Shown here: positions 54,873 to 62,238 of the stretch, in pieces | How positions within the stretch are numbered: the stretch's first letter is position 1 | Layout of the letters: the number at the start of each line of letters is the position of its first letter | DNA from: an uncultured Lachnospiraceae bacterium | GTDB taxonomy: Bacteria; Bacillota; Clostridia; Lachnospirales; Lachnospiraceae | Length of the DNA: 64,000 bases | Direction of reading: 5' to 3' | Assembly (NCBI GenBank): GCA_944383765.1 | Contig: CALWQT010000001.1 | Location: forward strand, 186,001-250,000 | The notes under the pieces: model-generated | What the model saw: only the letters and a program-made list of their open reading frames with translations | Told to the model about the DNA's origin: nothing | Databases searched by the model: none | Translations under genes and position numbers: made by a program

Positions 54873-56246
54873 ATGAGGTATAAAGCAAATAAAACAGAAG
54901 AAAACCCCATGGGGGTCAGGCCGGTTCTTCCTCTGCTCCTTTCCATGTCATTTCCGCCTATGATTTCCATGCTGATCCAGTCTATGTATAATATTGTGGA
55001 CAGCATTTATCTGGCAAGTTACAGCAAAGAAGCGTTGACGGCAGTATCCCTGGTCTATCCGCTGCAGAATCTGGCGTTGGCAATTCAGGTAGGATTTGGG
55101 GTAGGAATTAACGCCTGCATGGCAAGGAGTTTGGGAGAAAAGAACAGGGAGATGACCAGTTCCATCGTAGCTCATGGGATTTTCTGTTCTCTGGTCCACT
55201 CTCTGTTGTTTGTCGTGATAGGACTGGGTTTTACCGGTCCGTTTGTGGGAATGTTTACAGATAACCAGGAAATTTATGAAATGGGAAAATGCTATGGAGC
55301 AATTGTCATGAGCATGGCATTTGGCGCTACGTTCCATATCTTTATTGAAAAAATGTTCCAGGCGCATGGAAATATGTTGATTCCCATGTTTCTTCAGGCG
55401 GCGGGGGCTTTAGTCAATATTGTGCTGGACCCTATTTTCATTTTTGGATATTTTGGTTTGGAACCTATGGGAGTGACGGGAGCAGCAGTGGCCACAGTCA
55501 TAGGGCAGATAACAGCCTGCATTCTGGCGATCATTCTGTTCCTTAAGGGGAATATGGATATTGAACTGAAAGGACGGAGATTTTCGATAGATGGAAAACT
55601 GCTGAAACGGATTTACAGCATAGCAGTACCTTCCGCAGCACTGACAGCGCTGCCATCGGTCATGGTAAGTATCTTAAATGGAATACTTGCCGGATTATCG
55701 GAGAGTGCGGTCTCCATACTTGGGGTTTATATTAAGTTGCAATCTTTTGTATATATGCCGGCAAATGGAGTGATCCAGGGCTTGCGTCCGATTGTAGGAT
55801 ATTGTTATGGAGCAGGAAAACCCGACAGGATTAAAAAAGCGGCTGAGAGCGCCATGGGAAGCATTGCTGTGATCATGCTGTTGGGAACGTTACTGTTTCT
55901 GCTGATTCCGGGCACGATCATGGGGCTGTTTAGTCCGGACGAGGAAATGCTGCGCCAGGGAACCCAGGCCCTTAGGATTATCAGTACAGGCTTTTTAATA
56001 TCTTCTGTGTCTTTAACCGTATCCGGAGTATTTGAAGGTTTGGGGAATGGAGTGTCATCTTTGGCTGTGAACCTGGTCCGGCAGTTTTTGGTCATACCTC
56101 CGGTAGCTTTGTTCCTGTCAGGAACGTCTCTGGGCCTTGCCGGTGTATGGGCAGCTTTTCCCATTGCGGAGATACTGGCTGCCATACTGGCTGCTGTGCT
56201 TTATCAGAAAAGAATTAAAGAAAGGATATTCCTTCCTTTATCGTGA
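54873..56246 (+). CDS. MATE-family efflux transporter
   Basis: The 457-residue protein has about twelve membrane helices arranged in two similar halves, as in the MATE (NorM/DinF-like) family of cation-coupled drug and metabolite exporters. Family blocks include FPPMISMLIQSMYNIVDSIYLASY near the N-terminus and GVGINACMARSLGE, plus the second-half IPSAALTALPSVMVSILNG-like region (about residue 250). AGGAGGA precedes ATG 54873. It sits behind its own promoter and a leader hairpin. The transported compounds are unknown. Confidence 0.92.
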   Translation: MRYKANKTEENPMGVRPVLPLLLSMSFPPMISMLIQSMYNIVDSIYLASYSKEALTAVSLVYPLQNLALAIQVGFGVGINACMARSLGEKNREMTSSIVAHGIFCSLVHSLLFVVIGLGFTGPFVGMFTDNQEIYEMGKCYGAIVMSMAFGATFHIFIEKMFQAHGNMLIPMFLQAAGALVNIVLDPIFIFGYFGLEPMGVTGAAVATVIGQITACILAIILFLKGNMDIELKGRRFSIDGKLLKRIYSIAVPSAALTALPSVMVSILNGILAGLSESAVSILGVYIKLQSFVYMPANGVIQGLRPIVGYCYGAGKPDRIKKAAESAMGSIAVIMLLGTLLFLLIPGTIMGLFSPDEEMLRQGTQALRIISTGFLISSVSLTVSGVFEGLGNGVSSLAVNLVRQFLVIPPVALFLSGTSLGLAGVWAAFPIAEILAAILAAVLYQKRIKERIFLPLS

Positions 56247-56261
56247 ACGATATAACAAAAC

Positions 56262-56290
56262 TTGCCAAAAGATCTGGTTTGGGTTATGCT
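56262..56290 (+). promoter_or_regulatory. Promoter of the HAD/ybaK operon
   Basis: TTGCCA (56262-56267), 17 bases, TATGCT (56285-56290), about 50 bases before the start. Confidence 0.55.
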
Positions 56291-56341
56291 GTAATCAGTT
56301 GATACACTGAAATTACAAAAGACAGGAGACGGGATCGGAGA

Positions 56342-57154
56342 ATGGAAAAAAAGAAATTTCTGGTATGTATTGATTCGGATGGATGCGCCATTGATACGAT
56401 GGAGGGAAAACATAAACGGTGTTTTGCACCTTTGATGGTAAAAACATGGGGAATGCAGGAACATGGGGAAAAAGCAGAAGAAATATGGAACAGGATCAGC
56501 CTGTATTCTATGGACAGGGGAATCAATCGTTTCAAAGGCCTGGAGATGACTTTGCGGGAGTGTGTGGATGCCGGATTTTTGCAGGAAGACCTGACAGACC
56601 TGCGGGAATGGATCGGGAGTACAGATATTCTGTCAAACCAGAGCCTGGAGGAACAGATAGGAAAAACAGGCAGTCCGATACTGAAAAAGGTGCTGGGCTG
56701 GTCGGTGGCCAGTAACCGGGCAATTGCAGCCCTTCCGGAAAGTCAGATGTTTGATGGCGTAAAGGAAGCACTGGATATGATGAACCGTTATGCGGACCTG
56801 GCGGTAGTGTCATCTGCAAACCGGGAGGCAGTGGAAGCAGAGTGGGAACGGCATGGGATCCTTCCTTATGTAAAAGCTGTTATGACCCAGGATTGCGGAT
56901 CAAAAGCTGTCTGTATTGCCAGATTGATGGAAGAAGGATATGAAGGAGACCAGGTCCTGATGATCGGGGATGCACCGGGAGACCAGAAAGCAGCAGAAAA
57001 AAACGGAGCTTTGTTCTATCCTGCCGTGATACGGAGGGAAGCAGAGAGCTGGAAGCGGCTTTTACAGGAAAGTTTTTCATGTTTTCTGAACGGAACTTAC
57101 CGGGGAGAATATGCAAGACAGCTTACAGAGGAATTTTGGGAGGCATTGAAATAA
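56342..57154 (+). CDS. HAD-superfamily hydrolase, substrate unknown
   Basis: The 270-residue protein has the HAD core: motif I VCIDSDGCAID at residues 9-19 (nucleophile Asp and the second Asp), motif II VVSSANREAV (about 155, Ser), the Lys region KAVMTQDCGSKAVC, and motif IV LMIGDAPGDQKAAEKNG (about 205). A helical cap of about 130 residues lies between motif I and motif II (GKHKRCFAPLMVKTWGMQEHG...). The motif I is DxDGCA rather than DxDGT, which is less common. It is followed by a YbaK gene with only six bases between. I cannot name its substrate. Confidence 0.78.
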   Translation: MEKKKFLVCIDSDGCAIDTMEGKHKRCFAPLMVKTWGMQEHGEKAEEIWNRISLYSMDRGINRFKGLEMTLRECVDAGFLQEDLTDLREWIGSTDILSNQSLEEQIGKTGSPILKKVLGWSVASNRAIAALPESQMFDGVKEALDMMNRYADLAVVSSANREAVEAEWERHGILPYVKAVMTQDCGSKAVCIARLMEEGYEGDQVLMIGDAPGDQKAAEKNGALFYPAVIRREAESWKRLLQESFSCFLNGTYRGEYARQLTEEFWEALK

Positions 57155-57160
57155 GACACC

Positions 57161-57634
57161 ATGGAAAAGACAAATGTAATGCGTCTGCTGGAGCAGGCAG
57201 GAATCCCCTATGAGGGGAGGGAATATGAAGTAGATGAAAATAACCTGTCCGGTTCCCATGCAGCAGATGTACTGGGAGAGGATCATGACCAGGTATTTAA
57301 GACACTGGTGCTGAAAGGGGAAAGAACAGGATTTTTGGTTTGCTGTATTCCGGTAGATGAGGAACTGGACCTGAAGAAAGCAGCAAAAGCAGCTGGTGAT
57401 AAAAAGGTAGAGATGCTTCCAATGAAGGATCTTCTGGGAGTTACCGGTTATGTCCGGGGAGGCTGTTCCCCTATAGGTATGAAGAAGAAGTTTCCTACTT
57501 ATATAGAAGAAACAGCGATTCTGTTTGACCAGATTACGGTCAGTGGCGGTATGCGGGGAAAGCAGATTGTAGTAAATCCAGAGCAGCTGGCTGCCTATGT
57601 AGGAGCTGTTTTTGTACCACTGATCAAAGAGTAA
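57161..57634 (+). CDS. ybaK: Cys-tRNA(Pro)/Cys-tRNA(Cys) deacylase YbaK
   Basis: The 157-residue protein is a close YbaK type: AADVLGEDHDQVFKTLVLKGE with the conserved Lys near residue 46, KVEMLPMKDLLGVTGYVRGGCSPIGMKKKFPTYIEE with the GG-xSPxG motif, and SGGMRGKQIVVNPEQL at the C-terminus. YbaK removes cysteine from wrongly charged tRNA-Pro. No clear ribosome site is visible directly upstream; GGGAGG lies 16-17 bases before the ATG, and the gene starts six bases after the HAD stop, so translational coupling is likely. A more distant family member occurs at 49159. Confidence 0.93.
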   Translation: MEKTNVMRLLEQAGIPYEGREYEVDENNLSGSHAADVLGEDHDQVFKTLVLKGERTGFLVCCIPVDEELDLKKAAKAAGDKKVEMLPMKDLLGVTGYVRGGCSPIGMKKKFPTYIEETAILFDQITVSGGMRGKQIVVNPEQLAAYVGAVFVPLIKE

Positions 57635-57650
57635 ACAGTTGACATAAGAC

Positions 57651-57680
57651 GAGGCGACAAAAGTCGCCTCTATTTTTTTA
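57651..57680 (+). terminator. Terminator of the HAD-ybaK operon
   Basis: GAGGCGAC (57651-57658) pairs with GTCGCCTC (57663-57670), followed by TATTTTTTT. Confidence 0.9.
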
Positions 57681-57841
57681 TCTGTCTGATTTAACAAAAA
57701 CGTAATATTTTGATTTTTTTGCAATGTGAATAAAAGACAAAAATAAGAGAAAAATACAAAACAAAATTATCTATATTAAATATAAAAATAAAATTGAAGT
57801 AAAAAACCGAAGAAGAATATGACAAAAATGTGAAAAAAGAA

Positions 57842-57871
57842 TTGACTTTCGTAACATTCTTCTAATATAAT
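57842..57871 (+). promoter_or_regulatory. Promoter of the SleB-type hydrolase gene
   Basis: TTGACT (57842-57847), 18 bases, TATAAT (57866-57871). It lies at the end of an A/T-rich stretch of about 160 bases (57680-57840) in which I see nothing else. Confidence 0.7.
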
Positions 57872-57905
57872 TTGGGGCGTCACCCCGGAAAAAGGAGGAA
57901 TGTGA

Positions 57906-58700
57906 ATGCTGACTTTTAAACGGCATCGTTTTGCGGCAGCGATAGCGACTGCGGCAGTTACAGCAATCGTTGTGCTGACGTCTGGAAGTTTTGGAGCTGT
58001 TAAGCCGATGGACGCATTGGCTGAAACAGTTTCGACGGCAGATACAAAAGATATGGCAAAAACGATTCATACGTCGAAGGCAAGCGGGACAGGTCCTGGC
58101 TTTGTGATCAACACCAAACTGAATCTCAGTGGGGTGGATGCACAGACTTTGAAGGAAGGAAAGACTCTGACGGGCAATCTTATCGAACAGTCCGTACAGA
58201 AACAGATGGAGAAAGATGCTCTGATCAAAGAGCAGAATGAAAAAAATATGGAAATTTTGCAGGAACAGGAGAAGCAGGCTGAACTGGAACGGCGGGCAGC
58301 TGAACTGGGAGCGGGCTCTGGTATAAACTGTTCCGCAGAGGATTATAATACGCTTCTGAAAATTGTACAGGCAGAAGCGGGGATCTGTGATCAGAAAGGG
58401 AAGATTCTGGTAGCCAATGTTATTATCAATCGGGTGAAAAGTTCAAAATTCCCGAATACGGTTACCAGTGTCGTGTATCAGAAAAAGCAGTTTTCTCCCG
58501 TATCCAATGGAAGGATCAATCAGGTAACGGTCACTCAGGATACGGTAGAGTGTGTAAACCGTGCATTGGCAGGGGAGGATTATTCTCAGGGAGCTTTATA
58601 TTTTATGAACCGGGGACGATCCAGGAGCGGGGCAGTAGGCTGGTTTGACAGATCTCTGACTTATCTGTTTTCTCATGATGGTCACGAGTTCTTTCGCTAA
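57906..58700 (+). CDS. Cell wall hydrolase, SleB-type domain
   Basis: The 264-residue precursor has a signal peptide-like start (MLTFKRHRFAAAIATAAVTA, then a hydrophobic run to about residue 30), a linker and coiled-coil of about 60 residues (QKQMEKDALIKEQNEKNMEIL...), and a C-terminal Hydrolase_2 (SleB-like) domain from about residue 145: DYNTLLKIVQAEAGICDQKGKILVANVIINRV, containing the catalytic Glu in QAEAG. SleB-family enzymes cut spore cortex or growing cell wall peptidoglycan. The promoter looks vegetative (sigma A). AAAGGAGGAATGTGA precedes the start. No YpeB or gerQ partner is nearby. Confidence 0.88.
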   Translation: MLTFKRHRFAAAIATAAVTAIVVLTSGSFGAVKPMDALAETVSTADTKDMAKTIHTSKASGTGPGFVINTKLNLSGVDAQTLKEGKTLTGNLIEQSVQKQMEKDALIKEQNEKNMEILQEQEKQAELERRAAELGAGSGINCSAEDYNTLLKIVQAEAGICDQKGKILVANVIINRVKSSKFPNTVTSVVYQKKQFSPVSNGRINQVTVTQDTVECVNRALAGEDYSQGALYFMNRGRSRSGAVGWFDRSLTYLFSHDGHEFFR

Positions 58701-58730
58701 CAGGCAGGTTAGGCCTGCAATCAGGAAGGG

Positions 58731-58759
58731 TTGACGAATAAGGATAATTACTGTAAGAT
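58731..58759 (+). promoter_or_regulatory. Promoter upstream of the HAD phosphatase operon
   Basis: TTGACG (58731-58736), 17 bases, TAAGAT (58754-58759). The transcript would start near 58766, before the hairpin at 58791. Confidence 0.55.
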
Positions 58760-58790
58760 TAGGCATAGCCTGATGGATATGCGTAATAGG

Positions 58791-58820
58791 AAGACCAGTC
58801 AGGAAGACTGGTCTTTTCTT
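58791..58820 (+). terminator. Terminator-like hairpin in the phosphatase leader
   Basis: AAGACCAGTC (58791-58800) pairs perfectly with GACTGGTCTT (58806-58815), followed by TTCTTT. It lies between the promoter at 58731 and the next gene. Confidence 0.8.
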
Positions 58821-58848
58821 TGCCTTGTAGTTGTGGAGAAGGACAGAT

Positions 58849-59505
58849 ATGAAAAAATATTTATTATTTGATCTGGATGGCACATTGACCAATCCGGAAG
58901 AGGGGATTACAAAGAGTGTGCAGATTGCACTGGAGCATTTTGGGATTCATGTGGAGGACAGAAAGGAACTGATTCCATTTATCGGCCCGCCTTTAATGGA
59001 TCAGTTTATGGAAGTTTATGGGTTTACCAGAGAGCAGGCGAGAGAAGCGGTAACGGTATATCGCAGCTACTATACGACAAAAGGGCTTTATGAAAATCTG
59101 GAATATGCGGGGATCCGGCAGATGTTGGGAGCGCTGAAAAGTGCCGGTTATGAATTGTTTGTGGCAACGTCAAAGCCGGAATTTATGGCAGTGGAGATTT
59201 TAAAGCATTTTGGGTATCTGTCTTATTTTAAGAGAGTGGCTGGAGCTGATGAAAAAGAAGACCGAGTGAGAAAAGGAGATGTGATCCGTTATCTGATGAA
59301 AGAAGCAGGAATCAGGGAAGTTTCAGAGGCGGTTATGATCGGGGACAGAAAACATGATGTACTGGGAGCCAGAGAAGTGGGGATGGATTCCATAGGGGTC
59401 CTTTATGGGTTCGGCAGCCGGGAAGAACTGATGGAAGCCGGAGCTGGCTGGATTGCAGAGACAGTAGAAGATCTGGAGGAATATCTGCTGATGCAGACAG
59501 ACTGA
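58849..59505 (+). CDS. HAD phosphatase, phosphoglycolate phosphatase-like
   Basis: The 218-residue protein is a HAD subfamily IA phosphatase: motif I LFDLDGTLTNPEEG (residues 6-19), motif II FVATSKPEFM, the Lys region and motif IV AVMIGDRKHDVLGAREVGMDSIGVLYGFGSREEL. The cap is the small helical type seen in Gph, phosphatases of phosphoglycolate and related sugar phosphates, and in some pyrophosphatases. ATG 58849 is about eight bases after GGAGAAGG; the frame continues six codons further. It is the first gene of an operon with a methyltransferase and Hsp33. Confidence 0.88.
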   Translation: MKKYLLFDLDGTLTNPEEGITKSVQIALEHFGIHVEDRKELIPFIGPPLMDQFMEVYGFTREQAREAVTVYRSYYTTKGLYENLEYAGIRQMLGALKSAGYELFVATSKPEFMAVEILKHFGYLSYFKRVAGADEKEDRVRKGDVIRYLMKEAGIREVSEAVMIGDRKHDVLGAREVGMDSIGVLYGFGSREELMEAGAGWIAETVEDLEEYLLMQTD

Positions 59506-59522
59506 AAAAATGGGAGGAAAAC

Positions 59523-60299
59523 ATGGAAGCATATACCGGATTTGCGGAAGTTTATGACCTTTTTATGGATGATGTGCCTTATGAAGAATGGTTCCGGTAT
59601 CTGAAAGGACTTCTGGAAGAATACGATGTCCGGGATGGACTGGTTCTGGACCTGGGCTGTGGTACAGGAAACATGACGGAACTTTTGGCAGGGAATGGAT
59701 ATGATATGATCGGAATCGACCTGTCAGAAGAGATGCTGGAGATTGCTGCCAAAAAGAAGGAAGCCTCCGCACTGGATATTTTATATCTTCAGCAGGATAT
59801 GCGGGAATTTGAACTTTATGGCACGGTAAAAGCGGTCATATCGGTTTGCGATTCCATGAATTACATACTGGAATGGGAAGATTTGTGCCAGGTATTTTCT
59901 CTGGTGAATAATTATCTGGATCCAGGTGGTATTTTTATCTTTGACTTGAATACAGAATATAAGTATGCCCAGATGGGGGAAGAAACCATTGCGGAAAACC
60001 GGGAGGACGGAAGCTTTATCTGGGATAATTTTTATGATTCCCAGGAGAAGATCAATGAGTATGACCTGACTCTTTTTGTGAAAGAGGGAGAAGAGGGGCT
60101 GTATCGGAAATATGAAGAGACTCATTACCAGAGGGCATACAGCCTGGAAGAAATACGCCGTGCCATAGAAAAAGCCGGAATGGAATATGTGACGGCTTAC
60201 GATGCTTTTTCCAGAGAAGAGCCAAATCCGTTTTCTGAGAGGATTTATGTGATTGCCAGAGAATGCGGAAAAGAAAAAAGAGAGGAAGACAGAATATGA
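59523..60299 (+). CDS. Class I SAM-dependent methyltransferase
   Basis: The 258-residue protein has a Rossmann methyltransferase fold with motif I VLDLGCGTGNMTELL (about residues 41-55), motif II YDMIGIDLSEEML and AVISVCDSMNYIL. The N-terminus (YTGFAEVYDLFMDDVPYEEWFRYL) resembles the small-molecule or tRNA-modifying methyltransferase group near YqeM-like proteins; the acceptor cannot be told. It lies 17 bases after the phosphatase and its stop overlaps the hslO start by four bases (ATGA), so the three are one operon. Confidence 0.88.
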   Translation: MEAYTGFAEVYDLFMDDVPYEEWFRYLKGLLEEYDVRDGLVLDLGCGTGNMTELLAGNGYDMIGIDLSEEMLEIAAKKKEASALDILYLQQDMREFELYGTVKAVISVCDSMNYILEWEDLCQVFSLVNNYLDPGGIFIFDLNTEYKYAQMGEETIAENREDGSFIWDNFYDSQEKINEYDLTLFVKEGEEGLYRKYEETHYQRAYSLEEIRRAIEKAGMEYVTAYDAFSREEPNPFSERIYVIARECGKEKREEDRI

Positions 60300-61174
60300 C
60301 AGATTATATTGTAAGGGCAACTGCTGCAGGAGGACAGATACGTGGATTTGCATCCACGACCAGAGAAGTGGTGGAGTATGCGAGAGAAGCTCATAATACC
60401 AGTCCAGTGGCTACGGCAGCCCTTGGAAGGCTTCTGACAGCGGCAGGAATGATGGGAGTCATGATGAAAGGAGACAAAGATCTTCTGACGATTAAGATAC
60501 AGGGGGACGGACCAATCGGGGGGCTGACTGTTACGGCTGATGCCCGGGGAGATGTGAAAGGTTATGTATTTAATCCTGGTGTCATGCTGCCTCCCAATGC
60601 CAAAGGAAAGCTGGATGTGGGTGGCGCTCTTGGCGTGGGAGTATTGAGCGTGATCCAGGATGTGGGGCTCAAAGAGCCTTATGTAGGACAGACAATCCTG
60701 GTAACGGGAGAAATTGCGGAAGATCTGACTTATTATTATGCGACTTCCCAGCAGACACCGTCGTCAGTAGGACTGGGCGTGCTGATGAATAAGGATAATA
60801 CGGTGCGCCAGGCAGGCGGTTTTATTCTGCAGATGATGCCGGGGGCGGAGGAGTCTGTGATATCCAGGCTGGAAACCAAGCTGGGGGAGATTTCATCTGT
60901 GACCAGTATGCTGGAAGAAGGACTGACTCCGGAAGGCATATTGGAGCGGCTGCTGGGAGAATTTGATCTGGAGATCATGGACAGGATTCCTACCCGTTTT
61001 GTATGTAACTGTACAAAAGACAGAGTGGAGAAGGCAATCATCAGTATTGGGAAAAAAGATATTCAGGAAATGATCGATGATGGAAAGCCGATAGAAGTGA
61101 ATTGTCATTTCTGCAATAAAAATTATACATTTACCGTTGATGAACTGAAAGAGCTGCTGGCAAAAGCCAGGTAA
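60296..61174 (+). CDS. hslO: Redox-regulated chaperone Hsp33
   Basis: Hsp33 (292 residues) is held inactive by zinc and turns into a holdase when cysteines oxidise. The zinc site is complete: CNCTKDRV (about residues 239-241) and CHFCNKNY (about 271-274), the CxC and CxxC pairs. The N-terminal domain shows RATAAGGQIRGFASTTREVVEYAREAHNTSPVATAALGRLL, the family signature. The start at 60296 overlaps the methyltransferase by four bases, and AGAGGAAG lies upstream. A terminator follows. An oxidative stress chaperone is sensible in an anaerobe facing oxygen. Confidence 0.95.
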   Translation: MTDYIVRATAAGGQIRGFASTTREVVEYAREAHNTSPVATAALGRLLTAAGMMGVMMKGDKDLLTIKIQGDGPIGGLTVTADARGDVKGYVFNPGVMLPPNAKGKLDVGGALGVGVLSVIQDVGLKEPYVGQTILVTGEIAEDLTYYYATSQQTPSSVGLGVLMNKDNTVRQAGGFILQMMPGAEESVISRLETKLGEISSVTSMLEEGLTPEGILERLLGEFDLEIMDRIPTRFVCNCTKDRVEKAIISIGKKDIQEMIDDGKPIEVNCHFCNKNYTFTVDELKELLAKAR

Positions 61175-61183
61175 GAGATAAGA

Positions 61184-61212
61184 AAAAGGACTGCCGTCAG
61201 GCAGTCCTTTTC
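61184..61212 (+). terminator. Terminator of the phosphatase-methyltransferase-hslO operon
   Basis: A perfect 12-bp stem (AAAAGGACTGCC at 61184-61195 with its complement at 61200-61211) closes a four-base loop and ends in TTTTC. Confidence 0.9.
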
Positions 61213-61315
61213 GCAATCACGTTTCAAGCCATATAACTTATTCAAAGATAAAGCGGAATCAGAAGATTCTCTATATTTATTGAAAAAGGTACACTGGTTG
61301 GTTCATTATAACGAA

Positions 61316-61513
61316 TTATAATTTGGTAACGTTGGTTGCCTGGGGTCCTTTTGTTCCGTTGACTACGTCGAACTCTACAGAAGCGCCTTCGTCCAGAGAC
61401 TTGAAGCCTTCCATATTCAGACCGGAGTAATGTACGAATACGTCATTTCCCTCTTCGTCGGAAATGAAGCCGTATCCTTTCTGGTTGTTAAACCACTTAA
61501 CTGTACCCTTCAT
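61316..61513 (-). CDS. Cold-shock protein (CspA family)
   Basis: The 65-residue protein is a single cold-shock domain: [20 protein letters not shown] with RNP1 (KGYGFI), then DVFVHYSGL with RNP2 (VFVHY), and [21 protein letters not shown]. It binds single-stranded nucleic acid and melts RNA structure. The start at 61513 follows TGGAGGTATCAT. The ORF extends much further upstream, but that includes the promoter and leader. The transcript should start near 61561 with a strong 5'-terminal hairpin. Cold induction is inferred from the family. Confidence 0.95.
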   Translation of the reverse strand: MKGTVKWFNNQKGYGFISDEEGNDVFVHYSGLNMEGFKSLDEGASVEFDVVNGTKGPQATNVTKL

Positions 61514-61543
61514 ATGATACCTCCAAAAAAATAAAATAGTGAC

Positions 61544-61561
61544 AGTCGTTTTCAAACGACT
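61544..61561 (-). other. 5'-terminal hairpin of the cold-shock mRNA
   Basis: AGTCGTTT and AAACGACT form a perfect 8-bp stem with a two-base gap (loop probably four bases). It begins within a base or two of the predicted transcript start, so it should cap the mRNA 5' end. Confidence 0.6.
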
Positions 61562-61567
61562 ACCTAC

Positions 61568-61596
61568 AGGATAGCATAGTTTGTGGGGAGTGTCAA
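61568..61596 (-). promoter_or_regulatory. Promoter of the cold-shock gene
   Basis: On the minus strand TTGACA (61591-61596) and TATCCT (61568-61573) are separated by 17 bases. Confidence 0.75.
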
Positions 61597-61622
61597 ACTT
61601 TTTTGAAGCTCGAGGCAAAACT

Positions 61623-61650
61623 TTGACAAAGCGGGAATATGGTGTAAAAT
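61623..61650 (+). promoter_or_regulatory. Promoter of the DUF5662 gene
   Basis: TTGACA (61623-61628), 16 bases, TAAAAT (61645-61650), 33 bases before the start; divergent from the cold-shock promoter 27 bases away. Confidence 0.7.
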
Positions 61651-61683
61651 AATGAGAGAATATGACAAAAGAAGGGGTTTTTC

Positions 61684-62238
61684 ATGAAGAAGATGAGGAA
61701 TGCCTGGGGGCATTTTAAAACCATTACCACTCATAAGATGCTGGTGATGAAATATTGTTTCCGGATTGGTCTGTACCGTCAGGGGATTTTGCATGACCTG
61801 TCGAAATACAGTCCTGCAGAGTTCCGGACAGGAATCTTATATTATCAGGGAAACAGAAGCCCGAATGCAGCAGAACGGGAAGAGAAGGGATATTCAGAAG
61901 CGTGGCTTCATCATAAGGGAAGGAACCGCCATCATTATGAATACTGGGTAGATGCAGGGCAGAAGGGAACGAAGGGGATGGTAGGGATCAAGATGCCTCT
62001 GAAGTATGTGATGGAAATGATGATGGACCGGATTGCAGCTTCCAGGACTTACAAAGGAGATGCCTATGATGACGGGGCAGCATATGAGTACTACTGCCGC
62101 GCCAGAAATTATGAAGATATGGTGATCCATGAAGATACCAGAAAGCTGCTGGAAACCTTGCTGCTGATGCTGCGGGATGAGGGTGAGGAAAAAACATTTG
62201 CATATATGAGGCAGCTGTTAAAACGGGGAACGTACTGA
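61684..62238 (+). CDS. DUF5662 family protein, possible metal-dependent phosphohydrolase
   Basis: The 184-residue protein has histidine-rich motifs that suggest a metal site: HKMLVMKYCFRIGLYRQGILHDLSKYSPAEF (with HD) near residue 20-50 and AWLHHKGRNRHHYEYWVD (about residue 73-90). This matches DUF5662, whose pattern of HD and HH-x5-H residues recalls HD-domain phosphohydrolases; function is not established. The ribosome site is poor (AAGAAGG). Its 3' end overlaps the end of the opposite-strand YprB-like gene by 21 bases. Confidence 0.8.
   Translation: MKKMRNAWGHFKTITTHKMLVMKYCFRIGLYRQGILHDLSKYSPAEFRTGILYYQGNRSPNAAEREEKGYSEAWLHHKGRNRHHYEYWVDAGQKGTKGMVGIKMPLKYVMEMMMDRIAASRTYKGDAYDDGAAYEYYCRARNYEDMVIHEDTRKLLETLLLMLRDEGEEKTFAYMRQLLKRGTY

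Noticed and set aside
57680..57840. A/T-rich stretch as a replication origin or phage site
   Set aside because: No DnaA boxes in array, no iterons and no initiator gene; it is simply an A/T-rich upstream region.
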